From NCBI RefSeq assembly GCF_014337215.1, contig NZ_CP060635.1, positions 1,811,501-1,875,500 of the forward strand: DNA of 64,000 nucleotides, written 5' to 3'. The notes under the pieces are model-generated. The model did not search any database, was not told the origin of the DNA, and saw only the letters and a program-made list of their open reading frames with translations. The DNA is from Wansuia hejianensis (GTDB taxonomy: Bacteria; Bacillota; Clostridia; Lachnospirales; Lachnospiraceae). Position 1 is the first letter of the stretch, and each line of letters opens with the position of its first letter. Positions 1 through 7,850 of the stretch are shown in pieces. The translations under genes and the position numbers were made by a program.

Positions 1-643
1 TATTTGTTCCATCCTGTACAGCAAAAACATTCAGCAAAATATAACCATTTTTATCATTGATATGGCACCAATCCGATGTAAAAGTGACCGTGCGTTGCTC
101 CGTAGATATGAGTCCGCCTAAATTACTGTTTAGTCTATCAATCTCCTCCCTTACCATTCTCAAATCAGCAATCTCTGTAAATCTAGAAACAATTTCTTTT
201 ACTGTTATTCCATTATATTCTACAGAATACAAGGGCATCTCATGTAAAGTCGCTCCCTTTCTTATATCACCTATCATTGCTGTGGGTTCTACTGGTATCT
301 CTGTGGTCTCAGCTCCTTTTTTCACAGCTACTTCTACGCTTTCAATCCCTGTTTCTGCATTTTTTTCATAACGTGCCACTATAAGATCAATTCTCTTATT
401 TCCCTGGGTTCCATTTTCCAGTACAACACTTTCATAAGTTCCTGGCAATATCCTATAATGCACCCCCTGCATAATTCCTTCTCCGTCATAGATTCTCAGC
501 TCATTATTGGATATTAGTGAATATTCAAACTTTCTTCCCACTGTCAAGACTCCGTCCTTGGCAGAAAAAATCCCCTGATTAAAACTACCGGCATCATTAG
601 CCGTTATATGCGGCCTTCCACCATAACCTGTTACAATATTCAT
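1..643 (-). CDS. Phage tail fibre/baseplate structural protein, N-terminal part (runs off the left edge)
   Basis: An open frame starts at ATG 643 after a clear AGGAG ribosome binding site and stays open to position 1, so about 214 residues are visible and the C-terminus is missing. The N-terminus (MNIVTGYGGRPHITANDAG) and the following stretch with GTYESVVLENGTQG and KRIDLIVARYEK resemble the N-terminal domain of structural proteins that follow the tail hub in clostridial prophages. This is recollection of a family pattern, not a search. It begins 3 bp after the Gp37-like hub gene and is co-transcribed with the tail module. The host-recognition part would lie outside the window. It could equally be an upper baseplate protein. 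Confidence 0.7.
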   Translation of the reverse strand, partial: MNIVTGYGGRPHITANDAGSFNQGIFSAKDGVLTVGRKFEYSLISNNELRIYDGEGIMQGVHYRILPGTYESVVLENGTQGNKRIDLIVARYEKNAETGIESVEVAVKKGAETTEIPVEPTAMIGDIRKGATLHEMPLYSVEYNGITVKEIVSRFTEIADLRMVREEIDRLNSNLGGLISTEQRTVTFTSDWCHINDKNGYILLNVFAVQDGTN

Positions 644-646
644 AAC

Positions 647-1624
647 TTATTCTCCTTCTATTTTATATTCAACATTAGCTTTTTGATTTTTTAATTTCAA
701 TACTTTGCCTACAACAGGCTTTTTTACATATATCCCCGTAATATAGTCTCGGCCCGATATAGTATCTCCTATTTCAATTCCAAAGTCGCCAACATCAGCA
801 AGTTCCGCTTCAAATCTTTTATAATCCATTAGTTCCGTAAATTTCTCAGTTCCCTTGTCCACCATCTCATTTACTTCGCAATTTACCTCATAGACAACTA
901 CTCTTTCATTTCTACCTTTATAATACTGGTTGGTACCAATGCTTCCGTCCGGCTGCGCATATAAATGGATCACTGGTCTGGGATCCATATCATCCTTTCC
1001 CAGACAAATCATATGGTTGAATTCTCTTCTACTTTCGAAACAGGTAAATTTCAAACGGCTATCCTGACTCATTTCTACTCTATCACTATAGTCTACAGAA
1101 GGCACTGCTTCATATTGTACATAACCCCCATATCGATTCTGTATGTAGATTAATTTCAAGCGATATTCGACAGATCTCAAAATTCTGTTAATTCCTTCGA
1201 GGAGCGTACAATAGGCTTCTAGTTTGAAATCAGTTACATAAGTTTCCGTGTTATGTACCGCCACCAGCATCAAGCTGTCAAATTGCGATCCAATCAGTTG
1301 TTCAAGCACATTATTTAGTTCTCCACTGACAGCCTTATAAGACTGCCCTGCATCTGGCAATATAACTTTTTTATTCAACATTCCCCGCCAGGTATCGCCA
1401 CGCACATAGATAATCCCGTCATCGGCAACACTTTCTATCTCCTGTATAATTCCTCCATATTCAGTTCCTGGCACATACAGCATTGATCCATAGTCTAGCC
1501 TGTTCTCCCAGTTTAGATAAGAAACAGATAATTCAAAGTCATTCTGTAAACCCAATTCTATATCTATATCCTCATATACATTTCGGATTTCTCTTCCGTC
1601 AGGAGCTGCAAGTATTAATTCCAT
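647..1624 (-). CDS. Tail hub/baseplate protein, Siphovirus Gp37-like
   Basis: This 325-residue protein follows the distal tail gene and overlaps its end by 10 bp, the usual place for the tail-tip hub (Tal-like) protein. The N-terminus (MELILAAPDGREIRNVYED) and the segment YVRGDTWRGMLNKKVI are typical of the ReqiPepy6 Gp37-like family of long-tailed phages of Gram-positive bacteria. No peptidase or lysozyme-like extension is visible, so it is a short hub without an obvious cell-wall-degrading domain. It would sit at the tail tip and connect the tube to the fibre protein encoded next. Family assignment is by recognition; the exact role is inferred from gene order. Confidence 0.75.
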   Translation of the reverse strand: MELILAAPDGREIRNVYEDIDIELGLQNDFELSVSYLNWENRLDYGSMLYVPGTEYGGIIQEIESVADDGIIYVRGDTWRGMLNKKVILPDAGQSYKAVSGELNNVLEQLIGSQFDSLMLVAVHNTETYVTDFKLEAYCTLLEGINRILRSVEYRLKLIYIQNRYGGYVQYEAVPSVDYSDRVEMSQDSRLKFTCFESRREFNHMICLGKDDMDPRPVIHLYAQPDGSIGTNQYYKGRNERVVVYEVNCEVNEMVDKGTEKFTELMDYKRFEAELADVGDFGIEIGDTISGRDYITGIYVKKPVVGKVLKLKNQKANVEYKIEGE

Positions 1625-2451
1625 TTGGGTTCACTCCTTTCATGAAATAGGATAATATCAAACCCGAAATTGCCCGACCAGTTTATCTGATGTATACCGG
1701 CAGGTATTTTTTCGAAAATACTTTGTTCCTTTAACCGGTTATTATATTCACTGATTTTAGTTCCGTCATTTTTCACCCGGCATACCGTATGCTCCTTGCT
1801 GTCTATCACAAGGTATTCTTTTTCCTCTATAGTTGTATATACTTGATACGCCTGATTTTGGATATAAACCGCAGGGTCAGATGCAGGGCCATAAATAATC
1901 ATTTTGAAATGGCTATCTGTGTAATGGTCATTTTCCAAATAATCAATTCCCCTTTTTAAGGGTGTCATATCATATGGATAGTCATAAGCATAATCCAGAT
2001 TTCCAGATCCCTTTGGGATATCCTGTTTTTGATATGTAGCTTTTCTTTCCACTATCCAGAATGGATACGGTGCATATACCGTTACTTCTTTTCGCACTTT
2101 GTTATATTGATCTTTCAAGTCTTCATAAGCGCCTTTTATAACAAAACAATTGATATATTGATCTTCTAAATATAATTTCCCTGTCTTTTTTGCTAGAATA
2201 TCCTGCTCTACCACTTCAAAAAATTTTGCCATGCTATCAGCCCGCTCTGCCCGGCTACCGGTAAAATCAATTTCCATTTTATATTCAGCTGCTTTTTTCC
2301 CAAAACCATTGATAAAACTACCTAATTCTTGCTTAATTTCTTCCACGTCCCAGGCATAATCATATAATTCCGTTTCTTTTAGCAGCAGACGCGCCGCGCG
2401 TCCGGACAGATCAAAAACATCGCCTGTGGTTCCGCTCTCATATTTAACCAC
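1615..2451 (-). CDS. Distal tail protein (Dit-like)
   Basis: A 278-residue protein encoded directly after the tape measure gene, overlapping it by 8 bp and the hub gene by 10 bp. Position and size fit the distal tail (Dit) family, which forms a hexameric ring at the tail end and carries the hub. The visible sequence has the mixed alpha/beta N-terminal belt-domain character (FDLSGRAARLLLKETELYDY) followed by a region rich in aromatic residues and Tyr-Pro pairs, as in other siphovirus Dit proteins. No extra carbohydrate-binding insertion is obvious. The call rests mainly on synteny. Confidence 0.72.
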   Translation of the reverse strand: MVKYESGTTGDVFDLSGRAARLLLKETELYDYAWDVEEIKQELGSFINGFGKKAAEYKMEIDFTGSRAERADSMAKFFEVVEQDILAKKTGKLYLEDQYINCFVIKGAYEDLKDQYNKVRKEVTVYAPYPFWIVERKATYQKQDIPKGSGNLDYAYDYPYDMTPLKRGIDYLENDHYTDSHFKMIIYGPASDPAVYIQNQAYQVYTTIEEKEYLVIDSKEHTVCRVKNDGTKISEYNNRLKEQSIFEKIPAGIHQINWSGNFGFDIILFHERSEPKWN

Positions 2452-4957
2452 TTACAGCCACCCCCATTTCCTTCAACACACGCCCAAATTCACGTCCATT
2501 TAGTTTCATGCTCAAATCCATAGAATGAAGGGCCGTAGAGAAAGCACGAACTAAATTACTATAAGTCAAACCATTTTGTTCATTTTCCCTTAGCAAACTA
2601 TCTGCTGAGACTCCATCTTTTTTCAGATCTGAAAAGTCCATAGCCCTTGAAACTGCCTTCGAAACCTCTGATCTGGCATTTTTAATTCCTAAAGAGTATC
2701 CCTCCATACTATTAATTCCCATCTCTCTGAACACTCTTGACGGAGAATTAATTTCCAGTTTTTCCTTGGCTGCATTAACTGCTGCCGCGGCAATTTCTGT
2801 AGCGGCTGCAATAACGGTTGAACGCCCTTTTAATATACCTTCTGCCAGAGCTGAAGCCGCATTTGACCCATAGCCTTTTATGGCATTGAGATTTAATCCT
2901 GTCTCAATCATGCCGACTGCAACTCTCCCTGTTTCTCCCGCCGCTATCCTGATGATTCCCATGTTCTCGCGCATACCCTGTGATAGCCCAAGATTCAGAT
3001 TTAAACCGGCATCTTTCGTCTTCCAGGAAGGAGAATTGACTCCCAGGCCCGAATCAATAGATTCTATCGTTTTAATGCCCAAATCTTCTCCTGCATCCAA
3101 AGCCTGCTGCTGTGCCGCCTGCATCCCTTCCACAAGTCCCAGGACGCCATCCGCTCCGCTGGCATTCAGAAGTTCAGACATACCTGCAAATCCTTCTGCT
3201 ATCTTCTCCATACCGCTTCCCATCAAAGCTTGTCCCGCGTCATTTGTAACGTTCAGAATTTGTTCTTTTAACGCCCATTTGTCATTTAATTCACTGATTT
3301 GCCCCTCACCGGCATCTACAATTGCCTGTACAGCTGATCCAGCCTGGGGCCCTGCCTCAATAAGCGTCTGTATCAAATCCTCATTAATTCCTCTACTGAT
3401 CAATGTATTCAAGTTTTGTTCCCACGTTTCAACCCCATTAATCTGAGAATCCAGTCCGGCAAGAATTTCCTCCATGGATGTTGCTGCTCCAGTATTTAAA
3501 GTTTCAAACAGGCCAAGCTGACTCGAAATACTGTTCTGCAGGTTTTCTTCCATGGCTAATACGCTGTTAGTAAAGTCAACGGCCATCTGCTGCTGTTCTT
3601 CCGTAAGATTTTGATAAGCCTCAAGCTCCTGGCCGGCAATTTCGATACTCGCCAAAGAAGCTTCATTTTTAGCCTGCATGGCATTTACCCGCTCTCGCTC
3701 CGCTTCAGCAGCTTTCTGCGCTTCTTCTTTCAGCTCTACAGATTTCTCAATATACCCGTCTGCAGTCTCCGTCGCACCAGCCACGGCCTCTGATTGTTCA
3801 TCAATTTCTTCCTGCAGTCCTTTTTCAGCTTCTGTCAGTTCCCCAATCTGGCGTTGCAATTCCACTTCCGCATCCACTACGGATAATGTTCTTCCTTCAA
3901 CTTCCACATAGCTATTCTGCAGTTCATATATTTTGCCTTCATATTCGCCCAGATTGTCGGCCCCTTCATACATAGCCTTCTGGTAATCTTTCTCTGCCTG
4001 TCGGAGAGCCTCAACTCTTTCGATCTCTCCTTCACGAATCTTTTCCAGCTCATTCTCTTTTGCCTTACGTTGATTTGCAATCTCAGTCTGCGCTTCCTGC
4101 GATTCATTTAGCTTCATCTGCGCCTGTACCAACTCATCGTAAGAATCTGCAGCTGCCCTGTTATAAGCTTCGGCTAATGACATCTGCTTCATGTTGTCAA
4201 TGTAGCTATATATGGCATCCATACCCATGTTTATTTTGCCGGTTACAGAGTCTATTTCCAATCCCATTTCAGGAAATAGAATATTCAATTTTTCAACTTC
4301 CTGGGCCATTTCCGCCTGATTGCCTGCAGCCGCCCCACCGCTGTCAATGAGTTTTTTCAAATTATTTGCTGCCTCTAAGGCATAACCAGAAGTAACCGCT
4401 GAACTCGCTCCAACACTGGCTATACTTTCATCTGCGCTATTAATCGTTGCAGAAATGCTCTCCTGCGACTTATTTAGTTCATCTTTTAAGTCTGATGCAG
4501 AATCAATCAGAATATCCGTATCGGATTTAGCAACTTCTATATTTGAGGCCAACAACGCAACTACTCCAACAAGCGCACTCACCCCAACCGCCATCCAACC
4601 TACGGGAGATGCCGTCATCGCCGCATTTAGGCCTAACTGTGCGCCCGTGGCTGTATCTGCTGCAGCCGCATAACTGGCAGCCTTGAGAATGAATTCCCCA
4701 ACACTTTCCGCCGTTTCAGACATAGTTTTTATAAATCCCGCAGCTTCTTTTACAGCTAACATGCCTTCAAGTGCACTCGTGGCTACTGCCGCGACGGGAG
4801 TAATCGCCTCAATTTCGCTTGATAAAGCCTGTATGCCATTCTGGGCCAGAGGAAGAAATTTCCCCAAGACTGGATCAGCGATTTTTTTCTGGAACGTATT
4901 TCCTAACACTTCCAGCTTTTTCGTAGTATCATTTATTGATTTATTTATATCTGCCAT
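2444..4957 (-). CDS. Tail tape measure protein
   Basis: At 837 residues this is the longest gene of the module. It shows tape measure features: long Ala/Glu/Gln-rich helical and coiled-coil stretches (about residues 270-430), a hydrophobic segment near residues 115-140 (SPVGWMAVGVSALVGVVALL), and two C-terminal motifs of the NSPSWKTKDAG / NSPSRVFREMG type followed by Gly-spaced helices, which are common in Firmicutes tape measures. The known rule of about 0.15 nm of tail per residue predicts a tail near 125 nm. It follows the frameshifted chaperone gene, the canonical order. No lytic transglycosylase or peptidase domain is evident. Confidence 0.88.
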   Translation of the reverse strand: MADINKSINDTTKKLEVLGNTFQKKIADPVLGKFLPLAQNGIQALSSEIEAITPVAAVATSALEGMLAVKEAAGFIKTMSETAESVGEFILKAASYAAAADTATGAQLGLNAAMTASPVGWMAVGVSALVGVVALLASNIEVAKSDTDILIDSASDLKDELNKSQESISATINSADESIASVGASSAVTSGYALEAANNLKKLIDSGGAAAGNQAEMAQEVEKLNILFPEMGLEIDSVTGKINMGMDAIYSYIDNMKQMSLAEAYNRAAADSYDELVQAQMKLNESQEAQTEIANQRKAKENELEKIREGEIERVEALRQAEKDYQKAMYEGADNLGEYEGKIYELQNSYVEVEGRTLSVVDAEVELQRQIGELTEAEKGLQEEIDEQSEAVAGATETADGYIEKSVELKEEAQKAAEAERERVNAMQAKNEASLASIEIAGQELEAYQNLTEEQQQMAVDFTNSVLAMEENLQNSISSQLGLFETLNTGAATSMEEILAGLDSQINGVETWEQNLNTLISRGINEDLIQTLIEAGPQAGSAVQAIVDAGEGQISELNDKWALKEQILNVTNDAGQALMGSGMEKIAEGFAGMSELLNASGADGVLGLVEGMQAAQQQALDAGEDLGIKTIESIDSGLGVNSPSWKTKDAGLNLNLGLSQGMRENMGIIRIAAGETGRVAVGMIETGLNLNAIKGYGSNAASALAEGILKGRSTVIAAATEIAAAAVNAAKEKLEINSPSRVFREMGINSMEGYSLGIKNARSEVSKAVSRAMDFSDLKKDGVSADSLLRENEQNGLTYSNLVRAFSTALHSMDLSMKLNGREFGRVLKEMGVAVSG

Positions 4958-4975
4958 AATTTCTTCTCCTAAAAG

Positions 4976-5610
4976 CTATAAGTCTAATAAAGAAACTTCT
5001 TTTTTCTCTTCAAATATCATCCGCTTCACCTTGAAATTATGCATTTTTTTGTATTCTTCAAATAGATCACACCACTTTCCAAAATACATGTGCGCTAACT
5101 CTGGCTCACGATATCCCACCTGCATGCCAATAAAGACGATCCACGCAAAGTTTATTTCTCCAGACTCTTCTGCTCTGTCTTCCGGACTGCCGTCTTCCTC
5201 TGCGTGGATTTCCCGTTTTTTCGCACAAAACACCTCAAAAATTCTTCATGAAGCTTTTTGCCCAGCTCCATAGGGTTTAAATCCACCTCTCTCAGAAGCT
5301 GCTCTTTGGTCAAACTTCTTCTGGGTTCATCTTTTTCTTCCGCTTCTATAGAAAGCCCTTCTTCAACCATCAGAAATAGTGTCTGATTCACAGCCTTTAA
5401 ATCAGGCATTTCATAGACACCCAACAGCAGACCTTCCTCTGTTCTTTTATAATTGCCACTTTCATCTTTTGCAGGTACAAATCCATTTAATTTGTTTTCA
5501 AAATCTGACAGGCTGCCAAATTCATCCTGGATTCGTTCCAGAACAAGCATGTCACATTTAATAGGGTACTCCTTATCTGATAATCGGATATAATTTAATT
5601 TGTCAAACAT
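4976..5610 (-). CDS. Tail assembly chaperone, -1 frameshifted long form (gpGT type)
   Basis: The short chaperone frame (start 5610) contains the heptamer A AAA AAC at 5221-5215, with AAA and AAC as in-frame codons, the classic layout for a -1 ribosomal slip. After the slip translation continues in the overlapping frame to the stop at 4976, adding about 79 residues (starting R-E-I-H-A-E-E-D and ending SLLDL) and giving a product of about 211 residues. The extension is rich in acidic and aromatic residues and ends 18 bp before the tape measure start. Long-tailed phages use the minor frameshift product to load the tape measure while tube protein is recruited. The slip itself is inferred from sequence. 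Confidence 0.8.
5152..5610 (-). CDS. Tail assembly chaperone, short form (gpG type)
   Basis: This 152-residue protein is read without frameshift. The open frame reaches further upstream, but ATG 5610 follows a good GGAGAAG site and gives the natural N-terminus MFDKLNYIRLSDKEYP. It lies between the second tail-tube gene and the tape measure, where gpG-type chaperones are found. The C-terminus is basic (RKNGKSTQRKTAVRKTEQK) and overlaps the gpT-like frame. It should act in the cytoplasm during tail assembly and not be part of the finished tail. Confidence 0.82.
   Translation of the reverse strand: MFDKLNYIRLSDKEYPIKCDMLVLERIQDEFGSLSDFENKLNGFVPAKDESGNYKRTEEGLLLGVYEMPDLKAVNQTLFLMVEEGLSIEAEEKDEPRRSLTKEQLLREVDLNPMELGKKLHEEFLRCFVRKNGKSTQRKTAVRKTEQKSLEK
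5215..5221 (-). promoter_or_regulatory. Programmed -1 frameshift site A AAA AAC
   Basis: On the minus strand the bases read cgA AAA AAC GGG in the chaperone frame. Both tRNAs can re-pair after a one-base backward slip, moving into the frame that ends at 4976. Codon phasing was checked against start 5610: base 5221 is the third base of its codon, so the heptamer is correctly phased. No strong downstream pseudoknot was recognised by eye. Confidence 0.8.
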
Positions 5611-5670
5611 GTTTCTTCTCCTTTTCCAGGGGCGGCTGCCTGCCGCCCCCCGCAGACTCATATATTGTAT

Positions 5671-6225
5671 TTACGCAGTTACTCCAAACTGTCCATTAAT
5701 CCATTCAAGGGCCGCTGCCTCTGTATCAAAGATGCCCACAGATTTCCATTTGCCATCTTCCATCGCAAGCGCACGGCCAGTTATTGAAGGTGTTTTATAC
5801 TCTATTGCATCTCCTTTGGTAGCATAGTCCTCAGAAGGCTCAGAGAATTTCACTTTACTCAGGAAATTACCTGTATAAGAACGTACCCCATCTACCTTTT
5901 CAACTGTAATCCATCCCATTCCCACATAGTTATTCTCATCATTTGCGTTGAATTCAATAGATTTTCCAGTTTCCGTTTCTACTGTATGTCCAAACATATC
6001 GTGATGAGCCTGGATCGGAATTGTGCTGGTATTGAGCGTAACATCCGCATAGTTAAATACTTTATCATACTCAGCCTGAATATCATCTGCATTTAATGCC
6101 CCCTCGGCATAGCTCGGTGTTACCTGCAGACCAATTGCCTTTCCAAAAGCAAAAGGTGCGCTGTATTTACCCGTTTCCGTATCCAATTTTCCAATGATCG
6201 GTTTTCTTAATCCAATATAAGCCAT
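5671..6225 (-). CDS. Major tail (tube) protein, copy 2
   Basis: A 184-residue protein of the phi13-type major tail family. It begins MAYIGLRKPIIGKLD and shares its plan with the preceding gene product: an N-terminal strand with GKAIGLQV, a central FGHTVETETG turn, a YVGMGWITVEKVDGVRSY strand, a D-A-I-E-Y-K-T-P-S-I-T-G-R-A segment, and a C-terminal A-L-E-W-I-N helix. It should polymerise into the hollow tail tube. The close paralogue immediately upstream means the module codes for two tube-like proteins. One may form the bulk of the tube and the other a terminal ring, but the sequence does not say which. Confidence 0.85.
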   Translation of the reverse strand: MAYIGLRKPIIGKLDTETGKYSAPFAFGKAIGLQVTPSYAEGALNADDIQAEYDKVFNYADVTLNTSTIPIQAHHDMFGHTVETETGKSIEFNANDENNYVGMGWITVEKVDGVRSYTGNFLSKVKFSEPSEDYATKGDAIEYKTPSITGRALAMEDGKWKSVGIFDTEAAALEWINGQFGVTA

Positions 6226-6247
6226 TTTTAGTCCTCTCTCTTTCTAT

Positions 6248-6814
6248 CTATTTATTTTTACTGATTCCTGCCATGGTATTCAGCCATGCAATTGCTTCTT
6301 CCTCAGTACCATGAATACATTTAACCATCCAGTCATATCCATTAACCGGAAGTGCTCTGCCCTCCAGGGATGGTGTGTCGTATTCAATGGAGTCGCCTCC
6401 CGTCTCATGGCTCTGAGATTTCTCCATAAATTTTACTTTATACAGCCAAAACGCTATATATTTTAAAGTTCCATTAACTTTTTCCCTGCATATTGCACCA
6501 AAGCCCACATAAGCTCCTGTATCATTGCATCTGTAAGATACTGTGTTTTCACCAGCACCTACAATATGTCCAAACATGAGCTTGTTTGTTTCAGCTGGCA
6601 ATGCAGAAACATCCAAGTTTACATCAGCATAGGCAATTTCCTGGTCATATCCTTTATCATTCATTCCCTGATATACAGATATATCTTCATACACAGGCCT
6701 GATTTCCATTTTAATGGCTTGCCCTAATCTGAAACCGCCTGTATATGCAATATTTCCTTTTCCGCTTTCTATAAGCTGTGCAACTGTTGGCTTTGTCAAT
6801 CCCATATAAGCCAT
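6248..6814 (-). CDS. Major tail (tube) protein, copy 1
   Basis: A 188-residue phi13-type major tail protein starting MAYMGLTKPTVAQLIESG. It shares with its neighbour the FGHIV turn, the YVGFGAICREKVNG strand, the S-I-E-Y-D-T-P-S-L-E-G-R-A motif and the C-terminal A-I-A-W-L-N helix. It starts 3 bp after the end of the tail terminator gene and shares its transcript. Sequence divergence from copy 2 is substantial, so this is not a very recent duplication. It is expected to be a tube subunit. Confidence 0.85.
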   Translation of the reverse strand: MAYMGLTKPTVAQLIESGKGNIAYTGGFRLGQAIKMEIRPVYEDISVYQGMNDKGYDQEIAYADVNLDVSALPAETNKLMFGHIVGAGENTVSYRCNDTGAYVGFGAICREKVNGTLKYIAFWLYKVKFMEKSQSHETGGDSIEYDTPSLEGRALPVNGYDWMVKCIHGTEEEAIAWLNTMAGISKNK

Positions 6815-6817
6815 TTC

Positions 6818-7153
6818 TCATTCCTCCTCTTCAATATTGCATGTAAAAATCATATGGCGGTAAACTTTATCCTCCGTCATTTGGAACGTAATTTGAGGTA
6901 GGGTAAAGCCTTGAGCATATATTGCTCTGCGGACACGGTTCTTTAATTCTATAAATTCTTCCTGTAAAGGAAGGTAGAGATGAACCTGTACACTGACAAC
7001 AATTTCCGCCGGCTCATTATCACTGTATAGATCCCCATAATCACTGACATAATTATAAGTAAACCAGTGGTCACTTTCTCCAACATATACATCCTGCGCA
7101 TACGGATATCCAAATGGCTGTATAGCGGTAATGATTTTTTCAAATGTGGTCAT
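6818..7153 (-). CDS. Tail terminator / tail completion protein
   Basis: A 111-residue acidic protein with the N-terminus MTTFEKIITAIQPFGYPYAQ, encoded just before the tube genes, where long-tailed phages place the tail terminator that caps the tube and normally joins it to the head. It is the first gene of the transcript: upstream there is only a 313-bp control region, not head genes. A GGAGATAAA site precedes the ATG. The function is inferred from size, position and general resemblance to DUF806-like tail completion proteins. Confidence 0.65.
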   Translation of the reverse strand: MTTFEKIITAIQPFGYPYAQDVYVGESDHWFTYNYVSDYGDLYSDNEPAEIVVSVQVHLYLPLQEEFIELKNRVRRAIYAQGFTLPQITFQMTEDKVYRHMIFTCNIEEEE

Positions 7154-7195
7154 TTTATCTCCTCTCTCTGGTTAACCGTTTCCCAGGCTTTACCA

Positions 7196-7212
7196 GGTAA
7201 TAATTTATTACC
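7196..7212. promoter_or_regulatory. 17-bp inverted repeat, candidate operator in the tail leader
   Basis: GGTAATAA-T-TTATTACC is a perfect inverted repeat around one central base. It lies about 45 bp before the tail terminator start and downstream of the strong minus-strand promoter. It could be a repressor site or an mRNA hairpin. Confidence 0.45.
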
Positions 7213-7232
7213 GCCTTCCTGCAGGTAAATAC

Positions 7233-7248
7233 TGTATTCCGGAATACA
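7233..7248. promoter_or_regulatory. 16-bp perfect palindrome, candidate operator
   Basis: TGTATTCCGGAATACA is perfectly self-complementary and lies between the tail promoter and the first tail gene. It does not match the Firmicutes LexA/DinR box. The adjacent divergent XRE repressor is the obvious candidate ligand, but that is inference. Confidence 0.45.
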
Positions 7249-7382
7249 TGAACTGGCGGCTTTATGCCCCGTTTACCTTCAAATAATTCTTGCAGCCATT
7301 TCAGAAATGTGTTATTCTTATTACAGATAAGCATTTCCGAAGCATGTATGTTTTATATATCGGTTTTCCGGTGCATGTTTAT

Positions 7383-7411
7383 ACTATACTACGCTTTTCC
7401 AATGCTGTCAA
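7383..7411 (-). promoter_or_regulatory. Strong sigma-A promoter driving the tail module
   Basis: On the minus strand TTGACA (7411-7406) and TATAGT (7388-7383) are separated by exactly 17 bp. Transcription would start near 7376 and leave a leader of about 220 nt before the tail terminator. Direct repeats TATATCGG at 7356-7363 and 7416-7423 bracket the promoter and could be operators. Confidence 0.7.
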
Positions 7412-7466
7412 TAATTATATCGGATTTTCTTAGTATATTTTTATAATTATGAAAGGTGACCAAATT

Positions 7467-7850
7467 ATGTATGAGATTTTTGAACTACTTTTACAGAGAT
7501 TTGGCGTGTCCGCCTATAAAGTATCAAAAGAAACAGGAGTTACCCAATCAACATTGAGTGATTGGAAACGCGGACGCAGCACTCCTAAATCAGATAACAT
7601 GAAAAAAATTGCCGATTACTTTGGAGTATCCGTAGACTATTTAATGACAGGCAGGGAGGATGCTGATAAAGATCGCTACTACCTAAATGACGAGACAGCA
7701 TCCATTGCTCAGGAGATATTTGAGAACAAAGAGCTTCGTATGTTATTTGACGTATCCCGAGATGCTGATCCAGAAGATCTGAAAGCCTTACACAATATGG
7801 CCCTTGCATTAAAAAGAAAAGAGCGTGGTAATTATGACGACGGATGTTAA
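7467..7850 (+). CDS. XRE/Cro-CI family repressor
   Basis: A 127-residue protein with an N-terminal helix-turn-helix of the XRE type (AYKVSKETGVTQSTLSDWKR, about residues 15-34, then S-V-D-Y-L-M-T-G). The remaining 65 residues are acidic and helical, with no LexA-like peptidase signature. ATG 7467 is preferred over ATG 7449 because AAAGGTGA at 7452-7459 is correctly spaced to it. It is divergent from the tail genes across a region with palindromes and direct repeats, so it probably keeps the tail operon silent. The next gene is ImmA-like, which suggests relief by protein degradation or antagonism instead of RecA-driven self-cleavage. Confidence 0.82.
   Translation: MYEIFELLLQRFGVSAYKVSKETGVTQSTLSDWKRGRSTPKSDNMKKIADYFGVSVDYLMTGREDADKDRYYLNDETASIAQEIFENKELRMLFDVSRDADPEDLKALHNMALALKRKERGNYDDGC

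Noticed and set aside
7233..7248. LexA/SOS box in the tail control region
   Set aside because: The palindrome TGTATTCCGGAATACA does not fit the GAAC-N4-GTTC core of the Gram-positive SOS box, so it was kept only as an operator of unknown ligand.
7264..7446. 60-codon plus-strand frame upstream of the repressor
   Set aside because: It lies over the promoter and operator-like repeats of the tail operon, has no ribosome binding site and shows no conserved features.
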